Assembly: GCF_000878195.1 (NCBI RefSeq)
Contig: NZ_JXST01000040.1
Coordinates: 1 to 57,521 of the forward strand
Direction of reading: 5' to 3'
DNA: 57,521 bases
Source of the DNA: Mycolicibacterium llatzerense
GTDB lineage: Bacteria > Actinomycetota > Actinomycetes > Mycobacteriales > Mycobacteriaceae
Position numbers and translations under genes: made by a program. Below are positions 34,706-42,802 of this stretch, piece after piece. A model generated the notes under the pieces. It saw nothing but the letters and a program-made list of their open reading frames with translations, was not told where the DNA came from and did not search any database. Numbering within the stretch: position 1 is the stretch's first letter; every line of letters starts with the position of its first letter.

Positions 34706-35527
34706 TCAGCGCAGATCGCTGAACAGGCTCCAGGTGGTGACCGTCAGGTCTGGGTGTTCGTGCTCGACGATCGGGTGCCAGCACCGCCCGCAGGTGCCGA
34801 TCAGCCAGTCGCCGTCGCCGCAGGCATCGGACAGGTGGACGTCGAGGACGTGGTCTTGGCCGGGAGAGCTGCTGCACCCTGCGGGGTCCAGCAGCGCGAA
34901 TGCCTCACTTGCTGTGCGGGGGCTGTTCTGGCGCCCAGCGGCGGCGCGCATCGCGCTCAGCGCGGCGGGTGCGTCCTCACTGGCCAGCCACCGCCGCATC
35001 ACCGAGGGGTCGAAGACTGCCGGCCGCGTGAAGCCCCGACTGTCCGCGAGCAGCAGATCCTCTACCACCGACACGCCGTATCGGCCGTCTGCGCCGCGGA
35101 CCGCGTGCTGGGCCAGATCGAGAAGGTGCCCCCAGTTGGGCAGGATCGGCTCCGAAGGGCGCCCGGTGGGGCCGCTGGCCAGGGGCGGCAGCCCATAGCT
35201 CGGGTTCGCGCGGATGAACTCTTCCAGCAGCGGCCCGTGGTCGGCGATGACATGAAATCCGTCTGCCGCCAAACGATCACGCAGCACCGGATCGGCGATG
35301 AAGCAGTCGAAGGCGGCAGTGGCGGTTGCCCAGGCTGATTCTCGCCGATGCCAGCCCCACACCTGGTTGTGCGCATCGAGCAGCGCCCAGCCTGGCGTGC
35401 GCCGCGTCAGGAACAGGATGTCGTGTCCGAACCAGATCCCCAACAGGTCGCCGTGTTCGTCGCCGCGCAGCGGGCGCACGTATCGAAAGACCGTTTCATC
35501 GATCGCCGTCGTCATCAGAGCTGTCAT
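34706..35527 (-). CDS. hypothetical protein, 273 aa
   Basis: Starts at the ATG at 35527 with AAGGGATTTGACG upstream, 2 bp after the cupin-like gene's stop. The chain is soluble with a beta-rich N-terminal domain (EHGDLLGIWFGHDILFL) and a C-terminal CGRCWHPIVEHEH cluster that may bind zinc. The longer frame to 35641 is a shadow. No family recognised; operon position suggests an accessory transfer gene or cargo. Confidence 0.55.
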   Translation of the reverse strand: MTALMTTAIDETVFRYVRPLRGDEHGDLLGIWFGHDILFLTRRTPGWALLDAHNQVWGWHRRESAWATATAAFDCFIADPVLRDRLAADGFHVIADHGPLLEEFIRANPSYGLPPLASGPTGRPSEPILPNWGHLLDLAQHAVRGADGRYGVSVVEDLLLADSRGFTRPAVFDPSVMRRWLASEDAPAALSAMRAAAGRQNSPRTASEAFALLDPAGCSSSPGQDHVLDVHLSDACGDGDWLIGTCGRCWHPIVEHEHPDLTVTTWSLFSDLR

Positions 35528-35529
35528 CG

Positions 35530-36057
35530 TCAAATCCCTTGGTTTGGTCGGCTTTTGGTGTCGCCGAGTTGCCCGTCGGTGGCGTTGGAGTACTCTCCGC
35601 ACCCGCCCGCGCCGAAGTTCTGCCACGGAATGAACCGCCACGTTCCGTCACGCCGGGGACAGAAGAAACCCCATGCCTGGGTGCGGCGACCGGTCAAAAC
35701 GATGGTCAGGCACGTCTGCTCTCGGCCGGTGTCGTCGCGAAGAAGCTGTACGCGGTGGCGGTGACCGGCACGTCGAAACGCCAGGCTCCCCGGGCCGCGC
35801 CAACGCGCACCGTGCTCGGTGACCTCGGTGTAGGACCCTGAAACGATCAGCGTTGCGAAGCTCCACGGGTGCGAATGCAAGGCAGGTGCATCATCGGAGC
35901 CAACGAAGCGATACAAGTTATGCCAACGATTCCTCGGCACGAGGAAGTATCGGTGCAGATACACGCCCCGCTCGGAGCGGATAACCTGGTGCGGTCGTCC
36001 ACTGAGAAGTGTACGCAGCCACCGTTTTTCGGTGGGAGTGCTGATAATGGCGCTCAT
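35530..36057 (-). CDS. cupin-like protein, 175 aa
   Basis: The order of residues fits a cupin barrel: ALHSHPWSFATLIVSGSYTE (His-x-His with downstream Glu as in motif 1) and PGSLAFRRAGHRHRVQLL (motif 2 His). It likely binds a metal. Substrate is unknown; related small cupins occur in actinophage and plasmid cargo. ATGA overlap with the upstream gene. Confidence 0.6.
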   Translation of the reverse strand: MSAIISTPTEKRWLRTLLSGRPHQVIRSERGVYLHRYFLVPRNRWHNLYRFVGSDDAPALHSHPWSFATLIVSGSYTEVTEHGARWRGPGSLAFRRAGHRHRVQLLRDDTGREQTCLTIVLTGRRTQAWGFFCPRRDGTWRFIPWQNFGAGGCGEYSNATDGQLGDTKSRPNQGI

Positions 36058-36431
36058 CAGCGCTCACCTCGCCGGTTGATGCATCGGCGATGGCAGACTT
36101 CACAGCGCAGCATGCCAGGGCTGTAGGGCACGGCGGCGCACTCCACGCACAGGCCGCGGCGGTAAGCCTCATCAGCGGGCAGGTGTTCGCCGCCCGTGGC
36201 GATGCCGGCCACCCTCCGCGCATAAGCGACCGCCTCAAAAGTGAAGGGGCCGAACACATCCACGGTGAGGCCGCGCTGCTCATACCACTGGTACAGCGCA
36301 TCACGCACCGCCCCGTTCACCCCGCCAGCGAACACGTCCTCAACACTCACCCCGCGCGGCGACGCTGTTGGCGTGCGGGGCGCCGCGTTAGGTACCTGAG
36401 CATCAGCTCGGGGACGCTCAGCAAGGGCCAT
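36057..36431 (-). CDS. zinc-ribbon-like small protein, 124 aa
   Basis: Starts at the ATG at 36431, 2 bp after the hydrolase stop. The C-terminus has two CxxC-type knuckles (GLCVECAAVP and RCEVCHRRC), the layout of a small zinc ribbon. The middle has a VDVFGPFTFEAVAYARRVAG segment of unknown meaning. ATGA overlap with the next gene. Function unknown; possibly nucleic-acid binding. Confidence 0.55.
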   Translation of the reverse strand: MALAERPRADAQVPNAAPRTPTASPRGVSVEDVFAGGVNGAVRDALYQWYEQRGLTVDVFGPFTFEAVAYARRVAGIATGGEHLPADEAYRRGLCVECAAVPYSPGMLRCEVCHRRCINRRGER

Positions 36432-36433
36432 AG

Positions 36434-37384
36434 TCACGCGCCAACCCCGCTCACGACAGTGCGCAGCGACCGCACGACAGCTGCGATTTCGTCCGCGACC
36501 GGCATGGGGCGCTCGTGCAAGAGCATGTGCCCAGCGCCGTGGAACTGACGATGCCGGGCACCGGGAATCGCGCTGGCCATCTCGTACGCATGCGCTGCGG
36601 GTGTCACGGTGTCCGCGGCGCCGCTCAAGATGGTGGTGGCGGCACCAATATTGCCCAGGACAGCACGCTGGTCGAACCGGCGCAGATGCGGCAGGAACCC
36701 CGCAGCGGTGCTCAGCGCCGTCGTCGACAGCGCCGCACTGCACATCGCGCACAGCACACGTCGCTCGGCGCGAGCGCATCCCCGGCACAGCCCGACCAGC
36801 TCGCAGACCGGCCGTGCAAGCGCTCGCACCGCGTGCTCAGCCGCGTAAGCGGGGGTGTGCGCCACCAACGCGGACAGGAAATCCGGTGCAGGAGTGGACA
36901 ACAACCGCCCCAATCCGCGATCGCACAGTCTGCCCGCAGCGGTGGCCACCAAGACCAGCCCCTGCGGGCGCACAGGCTGTCGATCAACCGATCGCGCGCT
37001 GTACGACATCGCCGCCATGCCACCCAGCGAGTGTCCGGCGACCGTGAGAGAGCCGCTCACCCGCAGCGCCATGAGCACATCGGTGAAGTCGTCGGCGAGC
37101 TGATCGACGTGATACGTGCTCATGGGCGCGCAGCTAGAGTCGCCGTGACCACGGTGGTCGTATCGGATGACCCGCACCGCGCCGCCGAGCAGTTCGTGCA
37201 GCGCCTTCTCGATCACCTGCCAACTGCCGGCGCCCTGGCACAGGCCGTGCAGAAGCGCGACAGTGTGTTCGGCATCAACTGGGCCGCTGTCATGTACGGA
37301 CAGGGATACACCGTCGCGGGTCAAGATGGTCTGGTGCACCGAGCGCGCCGCGGGTGCGGCGTGCGGCACGGTGCACACGGTCAT
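36434..37384 (-). CDS. alpha/beta hydrolase
   Basis: 316 aa with the complete alpha/beta-hydrolase signature: oxyanion HGLCQGAGSW (about 46-55), nucleophile elbow GHSLGG (Ser119), acid in SGAADTVTP and His in GAGHMLLHE near the end. A cap domain rich in Ala and Cys (CELVGLCRGCARAERR) sits between. No signal peptide is visible. Such enzymes cleave esters or related bonds; the substrate cannot be read from sequence. It is the first gene of transfer operon 2, which is unusual for a metabolic-type enzyme. Confidence 0.85.
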   Translation of the reverse strand: MTVCTVPHAAPAARSVHQTILTRDGVSLSVHDSGPVDAEHTVALLHGLCQGAGSWQVIEKALHELLGGAVRVIRYDHRGHGDSSCAPMSTYHVDQLADDFTDVLMALRVSGSLTVAGHSLGGMAAMSYSARSVDRQPVRPQGLVLVATAAGRLCDRGLGRLLSTPAPDFLSALVAHTPAYAAEHAVRALARPVCELVGLCRGCARAERRVLCAMCSAALSTTALSTAAGFLPHLRRFDQRAVLGNIGAATTILSGAADTVTPAAHAYEMASAIPGARHRQFHGAGHMLLHERPMPVADEIAAVVRSLRTVVSGVGA

Positions 37385-37719
37385 CGCTGTCGCCTCGCTG
37401 AGGAGAGTGATCGAGCGCTACCGCCTGGCCGCAGCTGTTCACGTCGACGCTGCAATCCAGGGTTGTTCACGCGGGGTCGAAGCGGCCGCCCGGCATCCGC
37501 AGCCAAAGGTCGGTACGCCCGTGACAGAAACTGAATTCGAACTGGCACAGTGCTATTCGAATCAACACCAGGAGCTCCCTGCGCGAGAGCGCTGGAATCC
37601 TCGGCGCCCGCGCGTGGTGTGTTCATCACTTCATGATGTCAGAGAGAAGCAGGTAACACAACCCGTAAACATGCTAATGTTTACGCAGAATTGATTGATT
37701 TACCGCCGTGGAGGACACC
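37385..37719. other. gene-free divergent regulatory region
   Basis: 335 bp between the leftward hydrolase operon and the rightward 125-aa gene. It holds a GTAAACAT palindrome at 37665-37684. An 82-aa frame on the minus strand here has no ribosome-binding site and atypical composition and is not called. The region should contain promoters for both directions; none can be placed with confidence. Confidence 0.5.
37665..37684. promoter_or_regulatory. perfect 8-bp inverted repeat (GTAAACAT / ATGTTTAC)
   Basis: GTAAACAT (37665-37672), a 4-bp spacer GCTA, then ATGTTTAC (37677-37684). It lies 36-55 bp upstream of the ATG at 37720, an operator position. It shares the GTAAAC core with boxes at 47594, 51016 and 26092 and with the minus strand at 13354. 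Confidence 0.6.
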
Positions 37720-38097
37720 ATGACTGTCGAACCCACCACCACTGCTCGTGAAGCGCTCGACGAGGCCCGCTTGGACATCGCCGCCGCGCAAGACGCGCTC
37801 CGCGACGGCGACGACCTTCGCCGAACCCAGTACGCCCAAGCAGCCATCGACAGCGCCGCCACCACGCTGCTCGACCCCGCCGCGATCCGCCGCGAAGTGG
37901 TAGCCGCGAGGTTCTTCCTGAGCGCCGGCTTGGCACTGGACGGGCGGGCCAACACCTGCGGTGCGGACAGCATCCACACCGACGAGGAAGCCTCCGGGCT
38001 AAGCCCTGAGGACCAAGCCTGGCTGCGCAACTACCTCCAGACGCGCGAGCAGCGAACCCTCCATGCGCTCAGCGCGGATAACTCCATCGGGCTGTAG
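37720..38097 (+). CDS. helical hypothetical protein, 125 aa
   Basis: An acidic helical protein (AREALDEARLDIAAAQDALR at the N-terminus). The ATG at 37720 has GGAGG 6 bp upstream; the GTG at 37708 is less likely. No family recognised. First gene of a short rightward set controlled from the region with the inverted repeat. Confidence 0.6.
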   Translation: MTVEPTTTAREALDEARLDIAAAQDALRDGDDLRRTQYAQAAIDSAATTLLDPAAIRREVVAARFFLSAGLALDGRANTCGADSIHTDEEASGLSPEDQAWLRNYLQTREQRTLHALSADNSIGL

Positions 38098-38187
38098 ACA
38101 AAACACGAACCGCGCGTTCGCCCAAAGACGTTCTGCCACAACCCATTCACGCCAGAACCATTGAACCGAAACAGGAGCGGGGAACGC

Positions 38188-38607
38188 ATGGACCGCAACG
38201 ACGACGTGCTGTCCAACTGCCTGCCGGTAACGCGGGGTGTGCGCACACGACTACTCGCCGTCCTCGCCGACGCATACCCAAACACCCTGATCACCAACGA
38301 CATCCAGCAACGACTGCGAACCAAGTTCGGCTGCAACCACCGTTACCGCCGGGAAAACGACGCCCCGCAACACATTCCTGCCTCACTCCCCCGTGACTGC
38401 AAGTTCGGGAACGACTGCCCGGGTCAATGCTGGTACGCCCAGGCATATCCACAGCTACGCCGACTCGCCGCGCTCGGCATCATCGAGTGGTACCCGGCTC
38501 ACGCGGGCGGGCTGTCCGCGTCGTGGCGCCTGGCTGACCCCGCCAGCGACCTTCCCGACGATCCGCCCCCGGTCGCTGTCGTCGACTTGGACGGCCCGCG
38601 CGTGTAG
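38188..38607 (+). CDS. hypothetical protein, 139 aa
   Basis: Starts at the ATG at 38188 with AGGAGCGGGGAA upstream. An N-terminal helical region is followed by a Cys/His set (FGCNHRYRRE, DCKFGNDCPGQCW) that may hold zinc and then a winged-helix-like end (LRRLAALGIIEWYP). It may be a DNA-binding regulator. No family recognised. Confidence 0.55.
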   Translation: MDRNDDVLSNCLPVTRGVRTRLLAVLADAYPNTLITNDIQQRLRTKFGCNHRYRRENDAPQHIPASLPRDCKFGNDCPGQCWYAQAYPQLRRLAALGIIEWYPAHAGGLSASWRLADPASDLPDDPPPVAVVDLDGPRV

Positions 38608-38665
38608 TCGACGACGTGGTGCGCCGATAGACAGGGCCGTCTCCCGACCAATACCATTCGTACCT

Positions 38666-39025
38666 ATGTTCGATAGTTGGGCGGGTTCGCTGGCTCCCAG
38701 CGTCCGGAGGGCCGTGAGCCCGCCACGACGGGTCCTGATCGACCTCACCCGAATGATTCCCGCGCCCGATGACGCGTTCCGACTCGATACCGTGCCAATG
38801 TGGACGAAACTCGACGGACTGGACGTCAGCTGCGAGGTCACCGGCCTCGTCCACGGATGGGTTAAATCCGCCCGGGGCAGCTGGCTGGCGCTGGTTACCG
38901 TCGATATTCCCACTGGAAACCGCGAACACCAGGTAACCGTGCACCATTTGTGCGCGGCCCGCGCTTTGACGCCGCTACCGCCGAACACCACACCCGCAAC
39001 ACTCCTGCGTAACGTCCAGCCTTGA
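38666..39025 (+). CDS. hypothetical protein, 119 aa
   Basis: Starts at the ATG at 38666 with little ribosome-binding sequence, so it may be translated from a leaderless or coupled message. The frame extends further upstream (38393) only as a shadow of the previous gene. Beta-rich pattern (LDVSCEVTGLVHGWVKSARG). No family recognised. Confidence 0.5.
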   Translation: MFDSWAGSLAPSVRRAVSPPRRVLIDLTRMIPAPDDAFRLDTVPMWTKLDGLDVSCEVTGLVHGWVKSARGSWLALVTVDIPTGNREHQVTVHHLCAARALTPLPPNTTPATLLRNVQP

Positions 39026-39033
39026 GGTGCACG

Positions 39034-39047
39034 GTCGCCGAGGCGAC
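39034..39047. terminator. possible bidirectional terminator hairpin
   Basis: GTCGC-CGAG-GCGAC (39034-39047) folds as a 5-bp GC stem with a 4-base loop in the short gap between convergent genes. There is no T-run, so intrinsic termination is uncertain. Confidence 0.3.
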
Positions 39048-39068
39048 GTGCGGGACGTGGCCCGGCAG

Positions 39069-39278
39069 TTACCGGCCGCGCACTTCGAGCAGTCGGTCGA
39101 GTAATTCGTCGGCGGTTCGATTCCACTTCGCGGCGCGGTCGCTATCGCCAGCCGCCACGTAGCGAGTAGCCACTCCCCGAGCGACCTGCAACCGTCCCTC
39201 AAGCTGCTGCCTTTGCAGATCTGCGTTCTCATATGTCGGAGAGCCAGCACCGTACGCGCTGGATTCGATGCGGCCCAC
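39069..39278 (-). CDS. small helical protein, 69 aa
   Basis: A short charged helical protein (LQRQQLEGRLQVARGVATRY in the middle) starting 9 bp after the eccA stop on the same strand, hence probably the last gene of the ESX operon. No Esx-type motif is present. Function unknown. Confidence 0.5.
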   Translation of the reverse strand: MGRIESSAYGAGSPTYENADLQRQQLEGRLQVARGVATRYVAAGDSDRAAKWNRTADELLDRLLEVRGR

Positions 39279-39287
39279 TGTCTGCTC

Positions 39288-41099
39288 CTAGATGAAGTTC
39301 TTGTACTCGGCCGGCAGGGTCGCGTACAGGCCGTCGGCCAAGTCGTCTTCGGTGATGAGGGTGACCGCGTCGTCCGGGATATCGGACCCGATGTCCGGAT
39401 CGGCCATGTCGACAGCGTCGAGGCCGAAACTGTCCATCATGCGCAGGTTCCGGATGGTGATGGCGCGTTCGACGATGTTGCGGGCGAATCGACCGTTGTT
39501 GAGCTCGTCGATTCCCCGGATGGTGTCGCCGTCCTCGGTGATGGTGATCTTGTTGTACAACTTGGTGAATGGCTCCATCAGGACGCGGGCTAGGGCGCCT
39601 GGATGAACGGTGCTGTCGCCGTGCTTGATGATCGACGCGGTGATCTCCAGCAGGACATCGGGCGGATACGTCTCGAACCGGATGGTTGTGGAGAACCGGC
39701 CCTGAAATCCGCGGTTGTAGTCGATGACTTTTTGGACCGCCGCCGGGTAGCCCGCGGCAATCAAAACCGCCTTGTCCCTGTTGTTTTCCATCCACGGGAC
39801 GATCGCACCGATGATGGCCTGGCCGATCGGGTCGCCGCCGGCGAACCCACCGTGCAAGAGCTCATGGAACTCGTCGAACAGCACCACGCCGCCGAGCGCT
39901 TTCTCAAGCATCGTGCTGGTCTGGAACTCGACATCACCGACGTGTGGCCCCGCCAGCTTCTCCTTGCTCGTCTCTTCGACTTTCGAGGTTGGCAGCACAC
40001 CGAGCCCGCAGAGCGTCTTCGCGATCGCCTTGGATGTCTCGGTCTTGCCCACTCCGGGCGGACCGGTCATGAGCAGGTGGTTACTGATCACCGGGTTGCG
40101 TAAGTTCTTGCGTTCCCGCACGATTCGCGCCAGCGTGTTCGCTTTGAGCATGCGAACCTGGTTCTTGACGTCATCAAGGCCGACCATGCGGTCCAACGTC
40201 GCTTGGGCTTCGGCGAGCTGTGCGCGGGCGTCGGCCGCGTCCTTGTCGTCTTGCCGCTGCTGGGGGGTGCGCCCGGTAGCCGGGTCCCAGGGATCGTCGC
40301 GGGTTTCGATGGTGGCCTGATCGACGACGGAGATGCCGAACGTCGGGTCCGCAAGGGCGGTACGCGCCAGTTCGTAATCCGGCCAGCGCAGCAGCACATC
40401 GCCCAGAATCGTGCGGGCGGTGTCCTCATCGCCTTGTGCTCGGGCGATCATGGCCCGCAGATAGGTGCCGTCACGTGCCACCGGGTCTTCGTGGACCGCG
40501 GTGTTGAGAGGGAAGGGCGAATCGGTGGCGGCGTCCACCGCGGCGCTGGCCCGGTCGAACTTGCCAAGGTGCGCGGCTGCTTTGGCTTCCAACAGGGCAC
40601 TCGACCGTGACAGCACGTCATCGTGCGTCCAGGCTTCACGCCCGGCCAGGGCGGTGAGCACGTCCGGCCAGCGTTCGGTCATCTGCATCAGGACAGCACG
40701 GGTGAACTGGACCCGCGGGTCGGTGCGCAGCCCGGCCAGCACTCGGCTGGCTTCGTCGAACTTGCGGTCTGTGAGCAGAAGGCTGACATAGGCCAGCCGC
40801 GCCGTGGTGACATCGCTGATGGCCCAGGTCACGTATTCGACGCTGAACGTCACATCCAACTGCCCAAGGGTGACGCCGGCGCCGCTGATGCGCAGATCCG
40901 AGCCCAGCCGGTCGCTGGTCTCGGCGAGCTTGCACACCGTGCCGACCGACCAGTCGCCGGCGGCCATCCGCGCCAGCCAAGCGTCTGCCATTCCAGGATC
41001 GTCTTCGGTGGCCAGGCGCAGCACTTCCAGCGCCTTGCGGGGATTGGTGGTCAAGGCCTTGACCCCTGCGCGTAGTGCTTGAATGCTCCGAGGACTCAT
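39288..41099 (-). CDS. eccA: EccA, AAA+ ATPase of the ESX system
   Basis: 603 aa: an N-terminal TPR-like helical domain (1-280) and a CbbX-type AAA+ domain with Walker A GPPGVGKT (about 346-353), Walker B VVLFDEFHELL and the NGRFARNIVERAI sensor region. EccA is the cytosolic ATPase of ESX systems, thought to act on PE/PPE-EspG complexes. ATGA overlap with eccE. Length is normal for the family. Confidence 0.95.
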   Translation of the reverse strand: MSPRSIQALRAGVKALTTNPRKALEVLRLATEDDPGMADAWLARMAAGDWSVGTVCKLAETSDRLGSDLRISGAGVTLGQLDVTFSVEYVTWAISDVTTARLAYVSLLLTDRKFDEASRVLAGLRTDPRVQFTRAVLMQMTERWPDVLTALAGREAWTHDDVLSRSSALLEAKAAAHLGKFDRASAAVDAATDSPFPLNTAVHEDPVARDGTYLRAMIARAQGDEDTARTILGDVLLRWPDYELARTALADPTFGISVVDQATIETRDDPWDPATGRTPQQRQDDKDAADARAQLAEAQATLDRMVGLDDVKNQVRMLKANTLARIVRERKNLRNPVISNHLLMTGPPGVGKTETSKAIAKTLCGLGVLPTSKVEETSKEKLAGPHVGDVEFQTSTMLEKALGGVVLFDEFHELLHGGFAGGDPIGQAIIGAIVPWMENNRDKAVLIAAGYPAAVQKVIDYNRGFQGRFSTTIRFETYPPDVLLEITASIIKHGDSTVHPGALARVLMEPFTKLYNKITITEDGDTIRGIDELNNGRFARNIVERAITIRNLRMMDSFGLDAVDMADPDIGSDIPDDAVTLITEDDLADGLYATLPAEYKNFI

Positions 41100-42802
41100 C
41101 GGCCGGGACTCCCGTTGGTTTGTACGCGCAGGTGGGACAGGATGTGGGCTTCGTTGCGGGGGCGCATGATGCCCAGCTCAATAGGCCGCGATCGTGCGGG
41201 AGTGTCGATGGCAATCCGGTTGGCGCCGATCTGACGGATGCGAATGTCCGAATCCGAGGGCAGCGCTTCACCGACCGGCAGGACCGTGACCAGGGAGTGT
41301 CCGCGTTCGCCGCTTTCGCGCAGCACCCGCTGAGGCTCGGCTCCGTCGGCCACGATGAGGGTGGCGGTCGCGGACCGTTCCTGGCCCCGGGCCATGGCGA
41401 TACGCAAGTCATCGCAGATCGGCCGCCACAGCCCCGGCCGCTCGGTGTGAATCTCGGCGGTGCAGCCCGCCGACGTCGCGCGCAGCACCAGCGCTTGCAC
41501 GACGTCGAGGTCGGCGGCGACCGCGACGCGGAGAAACTTGACCGGATCGGTCCACGACATCAGCAGTGGCACACCCGAGAGTTCGGCCATGCCGTGCAGG
41601 AACCCGGTCGGGCCGACCTGGACGGCCAGCGGCGCGCCCAGGGGCCGGGTCGACAGCGGAAGGCTCATGGATCGGTCCCCCATCGGCAGGGTCGCGGCCA
41701 GCGCCTCGAATGCCTGCCCCGGTACCGTCTTGAGTGTCGAGAGCGGTGGATGGGTTTGCGGTGCGCTGGTGTGGATGCGCACCAACGCGCCGACGAGGAG
41801 CTCACCGGTCTGCTTATCGCGCGTGATCCGCACCAGCACAACGGTTTTGGTTGACCGGATGGTCCAGAGGTCATTGAGGACGCGGGTGCTCAGGTCCGCG
41901 CCGGACATCTGATACGGCGTGACATAGTCGTTGCCCAGCTTCAAATCGGTCCACCCTTCCTCATAGGCGGACAGCTCCCGGCCGCCGAGCAGTGCCGTGG
42001 TCGTGGCGGTGATCTGTTCGACGCTGCAGGTGGTTGCGCGGCATCCAGATCGGACGACGGCTTGCCGGATGCGTTCGGTTGCGGCGGCGATGGCTTCACC
42101 GACGTCGCCGCGGTAGCGCAGAGCGTCCAGGCAGCCGGTGGGGCGCAGGCGCAGCACCAGCCAGGTCCGCCGGGAACCGACGGCCGAGCGGTCGCTGACC
42201 ATCTCGTCGTACCGTGCGGTGAAGCGCCCATCGGGCGCGGTGCGGGCACCGTCGCTGAGCACATCCACCGACTCCAGCTCGAGTCCCCCGAACTGCTCGA
42301 GCAGCTCGCCGCACAATTCCAGCGGGACGGTATCGCGGGAGTCCGCGCCTTCGGACACCAGCACTGTGGGCGCGTAGGGACGGCCGTGCAGGGCGATCAT
42401 CGCGATTGCGTACTGGCCATCCCAGGTCAGGGCGCTTGCCCCGACGCTGGGCAACTCAGTCGCGAACGGCGTGGGGACTGTTGCGCGGGATTCGCGGCGC
42501 CGCGCGCTGCGGCGGTTGCGATGCAGCCGCCAGGCCCGCGCCGCCCATTCGATCGCAGTGGCGCCCCGGTAGTTGAGTGCGGCAATCACGAGGACCAGCA
42601 GTGCGATCGGGATCAGTGCCCACCACGGTGCGACAGCCACCAAGGGGGCGGCCAGAACCGTGGCGAGCACCTCGGCGATGATGGCGCGGCGAATCGGCAG
42701 CCGCAGCTGCCATCGGGGCAGCCGGTGCCCGGGCTGGTCGTCGTTGAGGTCCTCAGCATCGAGGGTGCTCAGGTCGGTCACGTCCACTCTCGGCATGGTC
42801 AC
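41096..42802 (-). CDS. eccE: EccE, ESX membrane-complex component
   Basis: 568 aa. Two membrane helices near the N-terminus (about residues 38-80: AIIAEVLATVLAAPLVAVAP and WALIPIALLVLVIAALNY) and a large exterior or periplasmic domain, as in EccE. It stands between mycP and eccA, the standard order. EccE lies at the outer rim of the ESX core complex. Somewhat longer than chromosomal EccE proteins. ATGA overlaps at both ends. Confidence 0.88.
   Translation of the reverse strand: MTMPRVDVTDLSTLDAEDLNDDQPGHRLPRWQLRLPIRRAIIAEVLATVLAAPLVAVAPWWALIPIALLVLVIAALNYRGATAIEWAARAWRLHRNRRSARRRESRATVPTPFATELPSVGASALTWDGQYAIAMIALHGRPYAPTVLVSEGADSRDTVPLELCGELLEQFGGLELESVDVLSDGARTAPDGRFTARYDEMVSDRSAVGSRRTWLVLRLRPTGCLDALRYRGDVGEAIAAATERIRQAVVRSGCRATTCSVEQITATTTALLGGRELSAYEEGWTDLKLGNDYVTPYQMSGADLSTRVLNDLWTIRSTKTVVLVRITRDKQTGELLVGALVRIHTSAPQTHPPLSTLKTVPGQAFEALAATLPMGDRSMSLPLSTRPLGAPLAVQVGPTGFLHGMAELSGVPLLMSWTDPVKFLRVAVAADLDVVQALVLRATSAGCTAEIHTERPGLWRPICDDLRIAMARGQERSATATLIVADGAEPQRVLRESGERGHSLVTVLPVGEALPSDSDIRIRQIGANRIAIDTPARSRPIELGIMRPRNEAHILSHLRVQTNGSPGR

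Noticed and set aside
37381..37629. 82-aa minus-strand frame upstream of the hydrolase
   Set aside because: No ribosome-binding site, Arg/Pro-rich shadow-like composition, and it overlaps the likely promoter region.
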